A DNA stretch of 64,000 bases from Bosea vestrisii (GCF_030144325.1 NZ_CP126307.1:5546001-5610000), one strand, 5' to 3'; shown: positions 8,366 to 16,776, numbered from the stretch's first letter. Program-made: numbers and translations. The notes: a model not told the origin generated them from the letters alone.

Positions 8366-8392
8366 AGGGGAGAGCGTCAGCTCTCCCCTTTT
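8366..8392 (+). terminator. Orphan Rho-independent terminator
   Basis: A 9-bp stem (AGGGGAGAG / CTCTCCCCT) with loop CGTCAG followed by a T tract (TTTTCT). It is oriented for plus-strand transcription, but the upstream protein gene is on the minus strand, so it probably ends a small untranslated transcript or attenuates the rhomboid gene. Confidence 0.7.
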
Positions 8393-8431
8393 CTGTTGCC
8401 TGCCGACGACCAATGCGCGACTGAGGGCGTG

Positions 8432-9250
8432 ATGGCGGAACATTCAGACGATCCCCACGGTCCTCCGGCACGCGAGCCGGTCTTCAACCTGCCCGGCGCC
8501 GTCATCTGGCTGATCGCCGCTCTGGCGCTGATCCAGGGTGCGCGCGAGCTACTCAGCGATCGCGACGATTTTCTCCTCGTCTCCTGGCTATCGTTTGTGC
8601 CGGCGCGGCTGACGCTCTGGTTCGCGCCCGAGCGTCTTGAGGAGGTTGCCCGGAGCCTGGGGACCACCGGAACACCTGACTTCGTCCAGCGCCTGCAATT
8701 GGTGCGGCTCCTGCTGGCCGATGGCGGCGGCCAGCTCTGGACCCTGCTCAGCTATGGGCTGCTGCACGGCTCCTGGCTGCATCTGATCTCGAATGTCGTC
8801 TGGCTGGCGGCGTTCGGCAGTCCGGTCGCGCGTCGCCTCGGGGCGGGGCGCTTCCTGGTGCTGATGGCGCTCTCGACCATTGCGGGCGCCTTGCTGCACT
8901 GGTGGTCGCGCGAGCTCGACGTGCTGCCGCTGGTCGGGGCCTCCGCCGGTGTTTCGGGCGCGACAGCGGCGGCGATCCGTTTCGTCTTCTCGCCCGGCGT
9001 GCATTTCGGTGGGCTCGGCCATGACGAGGTGGTGCGCGCGATACCCGCCGAGCCGCTCGGCGGCCTCTGGCGCAATTCGCGGGCGATGATCTTCGTGGTG
9101 ATCTGGTTCGTCACCAATATCCTGTTCGGGGCCGGCCTGGTGCCGATCCTCGGCGAAGAGACGAGCATCGCCTGGGAGGCGCATATCGGCGGCTTCCTCG
9201 CCGGGCTGCTGCTGTTCCCGCTGTTCGATCGCGGACCGGTCCGGCGCTGA
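8432..9250 (+). CDS. Rhomboid family intramembrane serine protease
   Basis: A 272-residue polytopic membrane protein of the rhomboid family. The catalytic serine is S171 in GASAG and the catalytic histidine H251 in EAHIGGFLAG. The HxxxN element upstream (H117-L-I-S-N121) supplies the oxyanion region. Six or seven hydrophobic segments are evident, beginning at about 23-38. Rhomboids cleave membrane-anchored substrates inside the bilayer; the substrate is unknown. I start it at ATG 8432, preceded by GAGGG at 8423-8427; an in-frame ATG at 8396 lies within the terminator region and is less likely. Confidence 0.9.
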   Translation: MAEHSDDPHGPPAREPVFNLPGAVIWLIAALALIQGARELLSDRDDFLLVSWLSFVPARLTLWFAPERLEEVARSLGTTGTPDFVQRLQLVRLLLADGGGQLWTLLSYGLLHGSWLHLISNVVWLAAFGSPVARRLGAGRFLVLMALSTIAGALLHWWSRELDVLPLVGASAGVSGATAAAIRFVFSPGVHFGGLGHDEVVRAIPAEPLGGLWRNSRAMIFVVIWFVTNILFGAGLVPILGEETSIAWEAHIGGFLAGLLLFPLFDRGPVRR

Positions 9251-9316
9251 CCGCAACCGGAGCGAGCAGGCCTCGGCCTGCAATCGCCTTGCCGTCGCCT
9301 CAGACTTCGCTCACAT

Positions 9317-9330
9317 TGGACTTAAGTCCA
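9317..9330. promoter_or_regulatory. Palindromic operator candidate, site 1
   Basis: TGGACTTAAGTCCA is a perfect 14-bp palindrome 112 bp upstream of the CBS-domain gene. A closely related palindrome follows 31 bp later (centre to centre), about three helical turns. The shared half-site is GGACT. Confidence 0.45.
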
Positions 9331-9346
9331 GCGTGGCGTCGCGCCG

Positions 9347-9362
9347 CGGACTAAATAGTCCG
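9347..9362. promoter_or_regulatory. Palindromic operator candidate, site 2
   Basis: CGGACTAAATAGTCCG has 7-bp arms around a 2-bp centre, with the same GGACT/AGTCC half-sites as the palindrome at 9317-9330. The pair suggests cooperative binding of a dimeric regulator to the CBS-gene promoter. The protein that binds is unknown. Confidence 0.45.
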
Positions 9363-9441
9363 TTGGCCCCCGGTGCTGCTCTCGTCGCAACTCATAAACG
9401 TGCGCCGGCCAACGGCGCCGCTACCGTCGGAGGAGAAGTCG

Positions 9442-9873
9442 ATGAACGTCGCTCATATTCTCGGCAACAAGGGCGGAGATGTCGTTTCCGTGCAGCCGCA
9501 CCGGACGCTCGGCGAGGCGACGCGGACCCTGGCCGAGAAGCGGATCGGTGCCGTCGTCGTGACCGGCGCGGATGGCGGCCTGCTCGGCATCCTGTCCGAG
9601 CGTGACATCATCAAGGCCCTGGGCACGGAAGGCGCCGCAGCGCTGGAGACTCCGGTGTCGCGGGCGATGACCGCCAAGGTCGTGACCTGCCGGTCGGACA
9701 CCAGCGTCGACGAACTGATGGAAATCATGACCTCGGGCCGCTTCCGGCATGTGCCGGTGGTGGATGGCGGCCGCATCGCCGGCATCGTCTCGATCGGCGA
9801 CGTCGTCAAGCATCGCGTCGCCGAGATCGAGGCCGAAAGCCGGGCGATGCGCGACTACATCGCGATGGCGTGA
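9442..9873 (+). CDS. CBS-pair domain protein
   Basis: A 143-residue protein made almost entirely of two CBS motifs (about residues 10-65 and 75-130), a Bateman module that binds adenosyl nucleotides. Signature blocks are GILSERDIIKAL in the first repeat and HVPVVDGGRIAGIVSIGDVVK in the second. Stand-alone CBS-pair proteins of this type are common in alphaproteobacteria and often respond to low oxygen or energy state, but a partner cannot be named. The ATG at 9442 is preceded by GGAGGAG with good spacing. Two related palindromes at 9317-9362 probably control it. Confidence 0.9.
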   Translation: MNVAHILGNKGGDVVSVQPHRTLGEATRTLAEKRIGAVVVTGADGGLLGILSERDIIKALGTEGAAALETPVSRAMTAKVVTCRSDTSVDELMEIMTSGRFRHVPVVDGGRIAGIVSIGDVVKHRVAEIEAESRAMRDYIAMA

Positions 9874-9916
9874 GCAGCATCGTCTTTCCGGGCTTCGCGT
9901 AGCGAAGAGCCTGGAA

Positions 9917-9985
9917 CCCAGAACCGATGCGCCTGCTCATCGAGGCGCATGAGGGGAATCACCCAGAACCGGCATCGGTTCTGGG
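9917..9985. repeat. Inverted repeat between CBS and patatin genes
   Basis: CCCAGAACCGATGC (9917-9930) and its exact inverted copy GCATCGGTTCTGGG (9972-9985) enclose a second smaller hairpin (ATGCGCCT / AGGCGCAT). It lies between convergent genes and could act as a processing or termination structure in both directions. Confidence 0.7.
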
Positions 9986-10048
9986 TTTCCGGACTCAGAC
10001 CTTCGGCCTGCCCCGGCATGACGGCTCCCTTCGTGGCGGCGCGACCGC

Positions 10049-11068
10049 CTAGTTCAGCGGCAGGTGATTGGCGGCGACGATCGCACCGATCTCGTCGAGT
10101 GCACGTTCGGCCGCCTGCCGGCCGAGCGCGATCGCCTCGTCCGCGCGATGAAAGTCGAACAGGCCGACGCGGCCGAGCTTGGGGCCGATCATCACATCGG
10201 GCGGATCGCCGGCGAGACGCGAGCGCGAGATCCGGTCCTGGGTGATATTGAAGGCGTCGACCATCACGCCGGCCAGCCCCGGCTGCTGGTCGTGATTGGC
10301 CTTGCCGACGATGCCACGCATGCGGTCGCGCATGCCGCCGAACCAGCCGGTGGCTGGGCGCTGTTCGGCCACGGGGTCCGGGTCCGGGTCGGCGCCATAG
10401 GACTGGATCACCGTACCGCGGCCGGTCATGTCGCTGTTCAAATTGACGCAGAGCACGACATCGGCGCCAAGCGCGCGGGCCACCGTGACCGGCACCGGAT
10501 TGACCAGCGCACCGTCCATCAGCCAGCGGCCGCCCAGCTTCACCGGATCGAATACGCCCGGCAGCGCATAGGAGGCGCGCAATGCATCGACCAGCGAGCC
10601 GCGGGTCAGCCAGATCTCGTGGCCGGTGCCGAGCTCGGTGGCGACGGCGGCATAGGTCTGCTTCAGCTCGTTGATCTGCAGCCCGGCGAGGTCGCGCTCG
10701 AGCAGGCGCTTCAGACGGCCGCCTGAAATCAGCCCGGCGCCGCCGATATGGAAGTCCATCAGGCCGACGACTCGGCGCTTGGTCAGGCCGAGCGCGAACT
10801 CACGCAGCGGCTCCATCTTGCCGGCGGCGTAGCAGCCGCCGACAACCGCACCGATCGACGTGCCGGCGATGACCTCCGGCGCGTAGCCGGCCTCGGTCAG
10901 GACATCCAGGACACCGATATGGGCCCAGCCGCGCGCAGCGCCACCGCCGAGCGCCAGGCCGATCCTCGGCCGGCTGAAGCGCGGTGCCGGTTCGGAAACG
11001 AGATGGTTCATCGCAGCTCCGCTGCCGCCCAATCCGAAAGCCCGTCTAGCGATGTTCTCCAGCATCAT
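10049..11068 (-). CDS. Patatin-like phospholipase (RssA/NTE type)
   Basis: A 339-residue patatin-family lipid hydrolase. The oxyanion-hole glycines GGGAARG are at 41-47, the nucleophile is S71 in GTSIG, and the dyad aspartate is D185 in DGA. It has no cyclic-nucleotide-binding domain and no signal peptide, as in RssA-type cytoplasmic or membrane-associated enzymes. The likely reaction is hydrolysis of phospholipid or lysophospholipid acyl esters. The start at 11068 is preceded by GGAGGG; an alternative ATG at 11011 would remove a non-conserved N-terminus. It precedes hisI and folE on the same strand, with more than 200 bp between it and hisI. Confidence 0.9.
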   Translation of the reverse strand: MMLENIARRAFGLGGSGAAMNHLVSEPAPRFSRPRIGLALGGGAARGWAHIGVLDVLTEAGYAPEVIAGTSIGAVVGGCYAAGKMEPLREFALGLTKRRVVGLMDFHIGGAGLISGGRLKRLLERDLAGLQINELKQTYAAVATELGTGHEIWLTRGSLVDALRASYALPGVFDPVKLGGRWLMDGALVNPVPVTVARALGADVVLCVNLNSDMTGRGTVIQSYGADPDPDPVAEQRPATGWFGGMRDRMRGIVGKANHDQQPGLAGVMVDAFNITQDRISRSRLAGDPPDVMIGPKLGRVGLFDFHRADEAIALGRQAAERALDEIGAIVAANHLPLN

Positions 11069-11238
11069 CGGCGCGATCCCTCCGCGGGAGAATCAGGATC
11101 GCGCCAGCCGATGAGTGAAAGGTGAACGGCGCCGGGACCCTAGGCGGCTATCAGTTGCTTTTGAAGGAAACATGAAAGCTTGGTGAAAGGATTGCCAACG
11201 AAGCAGGCATTCCCGGTTCAGAAGGGCTAGAGCCGGAT

Positions 11239-11264
11239 CCGATCAGGTTATTCAACCTGATCGG
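11239..11264 (-). repeat. Intergenic hairpin downstream of hisI
   Basis: A perfect 11-bp inverted repeat (CCGATCAGGTT / AACCTGATCGG) with a 4-nt loop, extended by GGAT/ATCC outer arms. It follows the hisI stop codon on the minus strand and resembles short palindromes common in this clade. There is no T tract, so it is more likely an RNA 3-prime stabiliser than a classical terminator. Confidence 0.6.
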
Positions 11265-11280
11265 TGAATCCGTCTCTCAT

Positions 11281-11733
11281 CTAGGGTTTGGAGACCGTTT
11301 TACCGACCAGCTTGCGGTGCAAGCTGGTCGGAACGGGCTCCAATGGTCCGTCGGCGGCCACTCCGACAGGCTTAATCCGATAGAAGCAGCTGTGGCGGCC
11401 CGTATGGCAGCAGCCACCGTCGCCACCGACATTGACCTTGATCCAGATCGCATCCTGATCGCAGTCGACCCACATCTCGGCGATGCTCTGGAGCTGGCCG
11501 GAGGTCTCGCCCTTGCGCCAGAGCGCCTGGCGAGAACGCGACCAGTACCAAGCCTCGCCGGTTTCGATGCTGAGGCGCAGCGATTCCGCATTCATATGCG
11601 CCACCATCAGCACTTCGCCGGTTGCGGCATCGGTGGTGACGCAGGTGACGAGGCCGTCGCGATCGAATTTCGGCGCAAGCACCGCGCCTTCCTCGATCTC
11701 GACCTTGCTGGAGAGGGTGGGAAAGGCGGTCAT
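11281..11733 (-). CDS. hisI: Phosphoribosyl-AMP cyclohydrolase HisI
   Basis: A 150-residue HisI, which opens the adenine ring of phosphoribosyl-AMP in the third step of histidine biosynthesis. The metal-binding block DCDQDA spans residues 90-95 and the second zinc region, GGCCHTGRHSCFYR, holds C109, H110 and C116. The length fits the monofunctional enzyme; the HisE pyrophosphohydrolase domain is absent and must be encoded elsewhere. It lies downstream of folE on the same strand, separated by a family-B repeat. Confidence 0.96.
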   Translation of the reverse strand: MTAFPTLSSKVEIEEGAVLAPKFDRDGLVTCVTTDAATGEVLMVAHMNAESLRLSIETGEAWYWSRSRQALWRKGETSGQLQSIAEMWVDCDQDAIWIKVNVGGDGGCCHTGRHSCFYRIKPVGVAADGPLEPVPTSLHRKLVGKTVSKP

Positions 11734-11807
11734 GTGAGGATCCTGAAGGGCTGGTGCCTTGCCATATAGGAGACGGGAGGCTCGCCGTCATGGCGGCAGT
11801 GCCTTGG

Positions 11808-11902
11808 CGTCATTCTCGGGCGGCGCGAAGCGCTGACCCGAAAATCTCATGACCAGATGGCACTGGTTTCCGAGATGCTCGGGTCAAGCCCGAGCATGAC
11901 GC
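11808..11902. repeat. Dispersed palindromic repeat, family B (copy 2)
   Basis: Begins GCGTCATTCTCGGG and ends CGAGATGCTCGGGTCAAGCCCGAGCATGACGC, nearly matching the ends of the copy at 1386-1493. It fills most of the gap between hisI and folE. Confidence 0.8.
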
Positions 11903-11918
11903 GCTTCAATGGACAGGA

Positions 11919-12560
11919 TCACAGCCCCGGCGACTTCACCATGGTGAAGAAGCGAACCTGCTCGGTCGGGTCGCGGAAGCGGCCGGTGTACTGCGTGGTC
12001 ATCGTCGACGAGCCCTGCTTCTGCACACCGCGCATCGACATGCACATGTGCTCGGCCTCGACGAGGACGGCTACGCCGCCGGGCTTCAGCGTCCGTTCGA
12101 TCGCCTGGGCGATCTGCGCCGTCATCGTCTCCTGTGTCTGCAAACGACGGGCATAGACTTCGACGACGCGGGCGAGCTTCGACAGGCCGACCACGCCGCC
12201 GCTCGGATAGTAGCCGATATGGACCTTGCCGACGAACGGCACCATGTGGTGCTCGCAATGCGAATAGAACGGGATGTCGCGGACGAGGACCATGTCCTTG
12301 TAGCCATCGACCTCCTCGAAGACGCGCTCGAGCATGTCGTGCGCATCCTCACGATAGCCCTTGTAGAACTCGCGATAGGCCTTGGCGACGCGCTGCGGCG
12401 TATCGAGCAGTCCTTCCCGCGACGGATCGTCGCCGGCCCACCGGATCAGCGTACGCACGGCCTCCTCGGCCTCGTTCTGCGTCGGTTGGGTAATGATGAA
12501 CTTGTCTGCGGAGGGGCTGCGCGCCCGCTCTACGGACAAGGACTTAACCACATTATCCAT
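11919..12560 (-). CDS. folE: GTP cyclohydrolase I FolE
   Basis: A 213-residue type I GTP cyclohydrolase, which converts GTP to dihydroneopterin triphosphate at the start of tetrahydrofolate and queuosine synthesis. The zinc ligands are visible: C102 and H105 in CEHHMVPF, and C173 in EHMCMSMRGV. The catalytic strand GLLDTPQRVAKAY is at 50-62. The N-terminal 25 residues are variable. Its promoter region abuts the 270-bp MITE-like element at 12668-12937. Confidence 0.96.
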   Translation of the reverse strand: MDNVVKSLSVERARSPSADKFIITQPTQNEAEEAVRTLIRWAGDDPSREGLLDTPQRVAKAYREFYKGYREDAHDMLERVFEEVDGYKDMVLVRDIPFYSHCEHHMVPFVGKVHIGYYPSGGVVGLSKLARVVEVYARRLQTQETMTAQIAQAIERTLKPGGVAVLVEAEHMCMSMRGVQKQGSSTMTTQYTGRFRDPTEQVRFFTMVKSPGL

Positions 12561-12667
12561 GTGGAGCCTCCCGTTTCGGTTTCGCCGGCCTCACGACCGG
12601 CAGGTCAGACAAGTTCGCCCGCTCGTCCAGCGAATGACGCGCTCTCCCTAAGAGCGCGCCGGCACAT

Positions 12668-12937
12668 TAGAGGCTGTCAGGGACCTTGGACATAGCTTGG
12701 GCGTCGGCGATTTTGCCCGAGTGCTAGGAGCTTGGTGCGGCCAAGCCTTCCGGCTTGGCCGTGACGAGCGACGCCGTAATCGGACAAAAGCGCCACGCCG
12801 CTGCGCGGTGAGGTGAAACCGACCGACTGCGGTGTCGCATCGCTTACCGATACCAGCGGTATCGGTTGCGCAATGCTCCTTGCATTCGGACGGTTTGACC
12901 TCACCCAAGCCATGTCCAAGGTCCCTGACAGCCTCTA
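12668..12937. mobile_element. MITE-like element, 270 bp, with 34-bp terminal inverted repeats
   Basis: The left end (12668-12701, starting TAGAGGCTGTCAGGGACC) and right end (12904-12937, finishing GGTCCCTGACAGCCTCTA) are inverted copies over 34 bp with a single mismatch. The outermost bases are TA on both sides, consistent with a duplicated TA target as made by IS630/Tc1-type and some IS5-group transposases. Inside are nested hairpins: GGCCAAGCC / GGCTTGGCC, ACCGATACC / GGTATCGGT, and GTGAGGTGAAACCG paired with CGGTTTGACCTCAC (one mismatch). No transposase is encoded. It sits between folE and the IscU-like gene, ending 47 bp before the latter. Confidence 0.85.
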
Positions 12938-12984
12938 TATATTGGTTGCGGAAGCCGGCAACTCCAGACCCGGCGGGGCAACCC

Positions 12985-13434
12985 ATGCTGAACGACGTCT
13001 ACAATAAGCGAATCCTGGAATTGGCAGGAAACATCCCGCTGCTCGAACGCCTGCCGGCACCGGATGCGACGGCGACCGCCCATTCGCGCCTGTGCGGCTC
13101 GACGGTCACCATCGATCTCACCATGGATGCCGATGTCGTGACCGGCTTCGGCCACGATGTCCGCGCCTGCGCGCTCGGCCAGGCCTCGTCCTCGATCATG
13201 GCGCGCCATGTCATCGGCGCGACCGCGGCCGAACTGCGCCAGGTACGCGAACAGGCCCGGGCGATCCTGAAGGAGGGAGCCGAGCCGCCGACCGGTAAAT
13301 GGGCCGAGCTGTCCGTGCTCGTCCCGGTCCGGGACTTCAAGGCGCGCCACGCCTCGACGATGCTGACCTTCGACGCGGTCCTCGACGCGATCGGCCAGAT
13401 CGAGGCGAAGCGGGGTGAGACGCTCGCAGGCTGA
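12985..13434 (+). CDS. IscU/NifU-like iron-sulfur cluster scaffold protein
   Basis: A 149-residue protein of the IscU/NifU N-terminal fold. Two ligand cysteines are at C37 (SRLCGSTV) and C62 (RACALGQASSS). The position of the third, in the IscU motif LHCS, reads RHAST here, so that cysteine is absent, as I recall for a Hyphomicrobiales subfamily. It could be a scaffold or carrier in Fe-S assembly, but no suf or isc genes are adjacent. The frame stays open upstream into the MITE; ATG 12985 gives the conserved start MLNDVYNKRILELAG. Confidence 0.85.
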   Translation: MLNDVYNKRILELAGNIPLLERLPAPDATATAHSRLCGSTVTIDLTMDADVVTGFGHDVRACALGQASSSIMARHVIGATAAELRQVREQARAILKEGAEPPTGKWAELSVLVPVRDFKARHASTMLTFDAVLDAIGQIEAKRGETLAG

Positions 13435-13437
13435 GCG

Positions 13438-14169
13438 CTATTTCAGCCCGAAGGCCTGCCGGGTTTCGACCCGTGTCTCGTCGAAGCGGACCCGGAACGT
13501 CTTGTCGGCAAGCAGCGCCTTGGCGACGACGCGGCCGATCTTGTCGCCGGCCTCCAGATCGGTGGGGTAGTGGAAGCCGCAGACGAGGCGGCTCTCGTCA
13601 TAGCTCTTGACCCGCTCCTCGAACTTGTCGGCGAGCTCAGGCACGACTTCGGAGAGCAGCGTGGCATAGAGCGCCGCCGTCGCGGCATGAGCCGAAGGGA
13701 ATGACGTGCCTTCCGGCCGCCCGCCGGGGCAGGGCTTGACCCTGACCTTGTTCCACATCTGGAACGGACGGATGCGGCTGGTCAGGCGATTGACGCTCTT
13801 CAGGAGGATGGCGAGCTCGACTTGCGCCTCGCGCATCAGGAGCCGCGTCTCGCGATGAGTGCCCTCGACATAGGCGTGGTCGATGCCGTTCAGGAACGCA
13901 TTGAGCGTCTGGTACTGGTCGGCAATCGCCTGCTTTTCGCGTTCGGGCGTGCGGGCCGCGGAGATGGCGAGGACCTTCTCGAACTCGGCGCGGTGCTCCG
14001 GTGAGTTCTGTGCTGGCGGCAGGCCCATCACCTTGGCGACGTCGATTTTGGCGGCGTCGAGCCAGATCATATACGATCTCTGCTGCGCCGCCGCTGGCGT
14101 AGCCAGGGCGAGCGCAAGCAGCGGCCCGCAAAGGGCGGTGGCGGAGGCAAGGAAGCGTGTGCGCATCAT
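13438..14169 (-). CDS. PAP2-family class A acid phosphatase, exported
   Basis: A 243-residue phosphatase with a signal peptide (about residues 1-28, cleavage after AAA). The PAP2 catalytic motifs are visible in the C-terminal half: KPCPGGRP for motif C1, FPSAHA for C2 (the PSxH histidine) and SRLVCGFHYPTD for C3 with its nucleophilic histidine and aspartate. This is the layout of periplasmic class A nonspecific acid phosphatases. The frame extends upstream, but MMRTRFLASATALCG at 14169 begins the signal peptide. It is convergent with the IscU-like gene, with only 3 bp between the two stop codons. Confidence 0.88.
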   Translation of the reverse strand: MMRTRFLASATALCGPLLALALATPAAAQQRSYMIWLDAAKIDVAKVMGLPPAQNSPEHRAEFEKVLAISAARTPEREKQAIADQYQTLNAFLNGIDHAYVEGTHRETRLLMREAQVELAILLKSVNRLTSRIRPFQMWNKVRVKPCPGGRPEGTSFPSAHAATAALYATLLSEVVPELADKFEERVKSYDESRLVCGFHYPTDLEAGDKIGRVVAKALLADKTFRVRFDETRVETRQAFGLK

Positions 14170-14261
14170 GACCGGGATCTGGGAAGGCGGAACCGAAGAG
14201 GGGGATGGACAGTCCGCAGGAGGGGGTCGGCAGAGTTCAGCCGAGTCATACTTGCCTAAAC

Positions 14262-14616
14262 ATGCTGAAAAAGCCTTTCTTGGTGGCAGGGTGTCGCGCT
14301 CGCTCCGCGCCGGGGTGCTCACCTCCTGATCCGCGGCTACCAGCTCAGCCTCTCCCTGCTGATCGGCCGCCAGTGCCGGCACTGGCCGTCCTGCTCGGAA
14401 TACACCGACGAGGCGATCCAGCGTCACGGCCTCTGGGCCGGCGGCTGGGTCGGCTTTTCCCGTATCTGCCGCTGCACCCCGCTCGGCACCTCCGGCATCG
14501 ACCTGGTCTGCGAGGAGCTGCCCCCCGACGGCGCCTGGTACAAGCCGTGGGCGTATGGCCGCTGGCGCGGGGTCAACGCGCCGCCGGTCAAGCCGGACCC
14601 TCAGGGCGAGCACTGA
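14262..14616 (+). CDS. yidD: Membrane protein insertion efficiency factor YidD, frameshifted as read
   Basis: The C-terminal part is a clear YidD: LLIRGYQLSLSLLIGRQC, then PSCSEYTDEAIQRHG. That frame has an in-frame stop at 14266 and no usable start. The expected N-terminus MLKKPFLVAG begins at ATG 14262 in another frame. Removing one G from the GGG at 14289-14291 joins both into a 117-residue protein. YidD assists YidC in membrane-protein insertion. The gene ends about 160 bp before thrS. A homopolymer base-calling error is the simplest explanation for the frame break; a true mutation or an unusual start codon cannot be excluded. Confidence 0.75.
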
Positions 14617-14779
14617 GCGCCGCATCGCCAATCCATTCCGCGATTGCCTGCATCGCCCGGCTCGTATAGGCGGGGCCGGCGCGCGTGCCGAACCGGCTGC
14701 AGACCGCGTCGCCCCGCTCATTCATGCAGCCGGCCTTGGCTTACGGGGCTTGTATCCCCGAGTGAGCAGGAGCCGATCG

Positions 14780-16776
14780 ATGACGATCTCCCTGACATTT
14801 CCCGATGGCGCGAAGCGCGAATTCCCCTCCGGCATCACCGGCAAGGAGCTTGCCGGCGGCATTTCCCCTCGCTGCTGAAGCGCACCGTCGCGATGGCGCT
14901 CGACGGCACGGTCGTCGACCTTGCCGATCCGATCACCGCCGATGCGAAGGTCGAGTTCCTCAATCGCGAGGATCCGCGCGCGCTGGAGCTGATCCGGCAC
15001 GACTGCGCCCACGTCCTCGCCGAAGCGGTGCAGGAACTCTATCCCGGCACGCAGGTGACGATCGGCCCGGTCATCGAGAACGGCTTCTTCTACGACTTCT
15101 TCCGCAACGAGCCGTTCTCGCCGGAGGATTTCGCGCCGATCGAGAAGAAGATGCGCGAGATCATCGCGCGCGACAAACCCTTCACCAAGGAGGTCTGGAG
15201 CCGCGACAAGGCCAAGGATTTCTTTGCCAACAAGGGGGAGGCCTACAAGGTCGAGCTGGTCGATGCGATTCCCGCCGACCAGACGCTGAAAATGTATGCG
15301 CAGGGCGACTGGATCGACCTCTGCCGTGGCCCGCACATGACCTCGGTCGGCAAGGTCGGTACCGCCTTCAAGCTGATGAAGGTGGCCGGCGCCTATTGGC
15401 GCGGCGATAGCAAGAACCCGATGCTGACGCGCATCTACGGCACCGCCTTCGCCCGGCAGGAGGAGCTCGACGCCCACCTCAAGCAGATCGAAGAGGCCGA
15501 GAAGCGCGACCACCGCCGGATCGGCCGCGAGATGGACCTGTTCCACTTCCAGGAGGAGGGGCCGGGCGTCGTTTTCTGGCACTCCAAGGGCTGGCGGCTG
15601 TTCCAGGAGGTGCTGACCTATATGCGCCGGCGCCTCGCCGCCGACTATGAGGAGGTCAACGCCCCGCAGGTGCTCGACAAATCGCTCTGGGAGACCTCGG
15701 GCCACTGGGGCTGGTACCAGGACAACATGTTCGCGGTGAAGTCGGCCTCGGCCTTTGAGAACCCGAACGATCCGACGCGCGACCAGAAGGTCTTCGCCCT
15801 GAAGCCGATGAACTGCCCGGGCCATGTCCAGATCTTCAAGCACGGGCTGAAGAGCTATCGCGACCTGCCGATCCGGCTGGCCGAGTTCGGCAATGTCCAT
15901 CGCTACGAGCCGTCGGGTGCGCTGCATGGGCTGATGCGCGTGCGCGGCTTCACCCAGGACGACGCGCATGTCTTCTGCACGGAAGAGCAGCTCGCGGCCG
16001 AGTGCCTGGCGATCAACGACCTGATCCTCTCGGTCTATGAGGATTTCGGCTTCACCGAGGAGCTCGTGATCAAGCTCTCGACGCGACCGGAGAAGCGCGT
16101 CGGTTCCGACGCGGTCTGGGACCATGCCGAAGACGTCATGACCAATGTGCTGGAGACGATCGCGAAGCAGTCCGGCAACCGGATCAGGACCGAGATCAAT
16201 CCGGGCGAGGGCGCCTTCTACGGGCCGAAGTTCGAATACGTCCTGCGCGACGCCATCGGCCGCGACTGGCAGTGCGGTACGACGCAGGTCGACTTCAACC
16301 TGCCGGAGCGCTTCGGGGCCTTCTATATCGGCTCGGACGGCGAGAAGAAGCAGCCGGTGATGGTCCACCGGGCGATCTGCGGCTCGCTGGAGCGCTTCGT
16401 CGGCATCCTGATCGAGCACCATGCCGGGCATTTCCCGCTCTGGCTGGCACCCGAGCAGATCGTCGTCTGCCCGATCACCTCCGAGGCCGACGCCTATGGC
16501 GAGGAGGTCACCATGGCGCTGCTCTCTGAAGGTCTGCGCGCCCGCGCCGACCTGCGCAACGAGAAGATCAGCTACAAGGTGCGCGAGCACTCGCTGGCCA
16601 AGGTCCCGGTCATCCTCGCCGTCGGCAAGCGCGAGGCCGAGGAGAAGACGGTGACCGTGCGCCGGCTCGGCAGCCAGGCCCAGACCGTGATGAGCCTCGA
16701 CGCGGTGATCGCGGCGCTGACCGAAGAGGCGACGCCGCCCGATCTCGCCCGGAAGAAGAAGCTGAAGGCGGCCTGA
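14780..16776 (+). CDS. thrS: Threonine--tRNA ligase ThrS, frameshifted as read
   Basis: Threonyl-tRNA synthetase, essential for translation. The first 30 codons from ATG 14780 encode the TGS domain start (MTISLTFPDGAKREFPSG), then the frame hits a stop at 14876. Adding one C to the CCCC at 14865-14868 links it to the long downstream frame (SLLKRTVAMALDG onward), giving 665 residues, a normal ThrS length. Later landmarks are intact: the editing-domain HDCAHVLAEAV, class II motif 2 and NCPGHVQIF, and the anticodon-binding C-terminus. Because the gene is normally indispensable, an assembly error in the homopolymer is more likely than a null allele. Confidence 0.93.

Noticed and set aside
12677..12919. 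Open frames inside the MITE
   Set aside because: No similarity to transposases; they follow the hairpins of a noncoding element.
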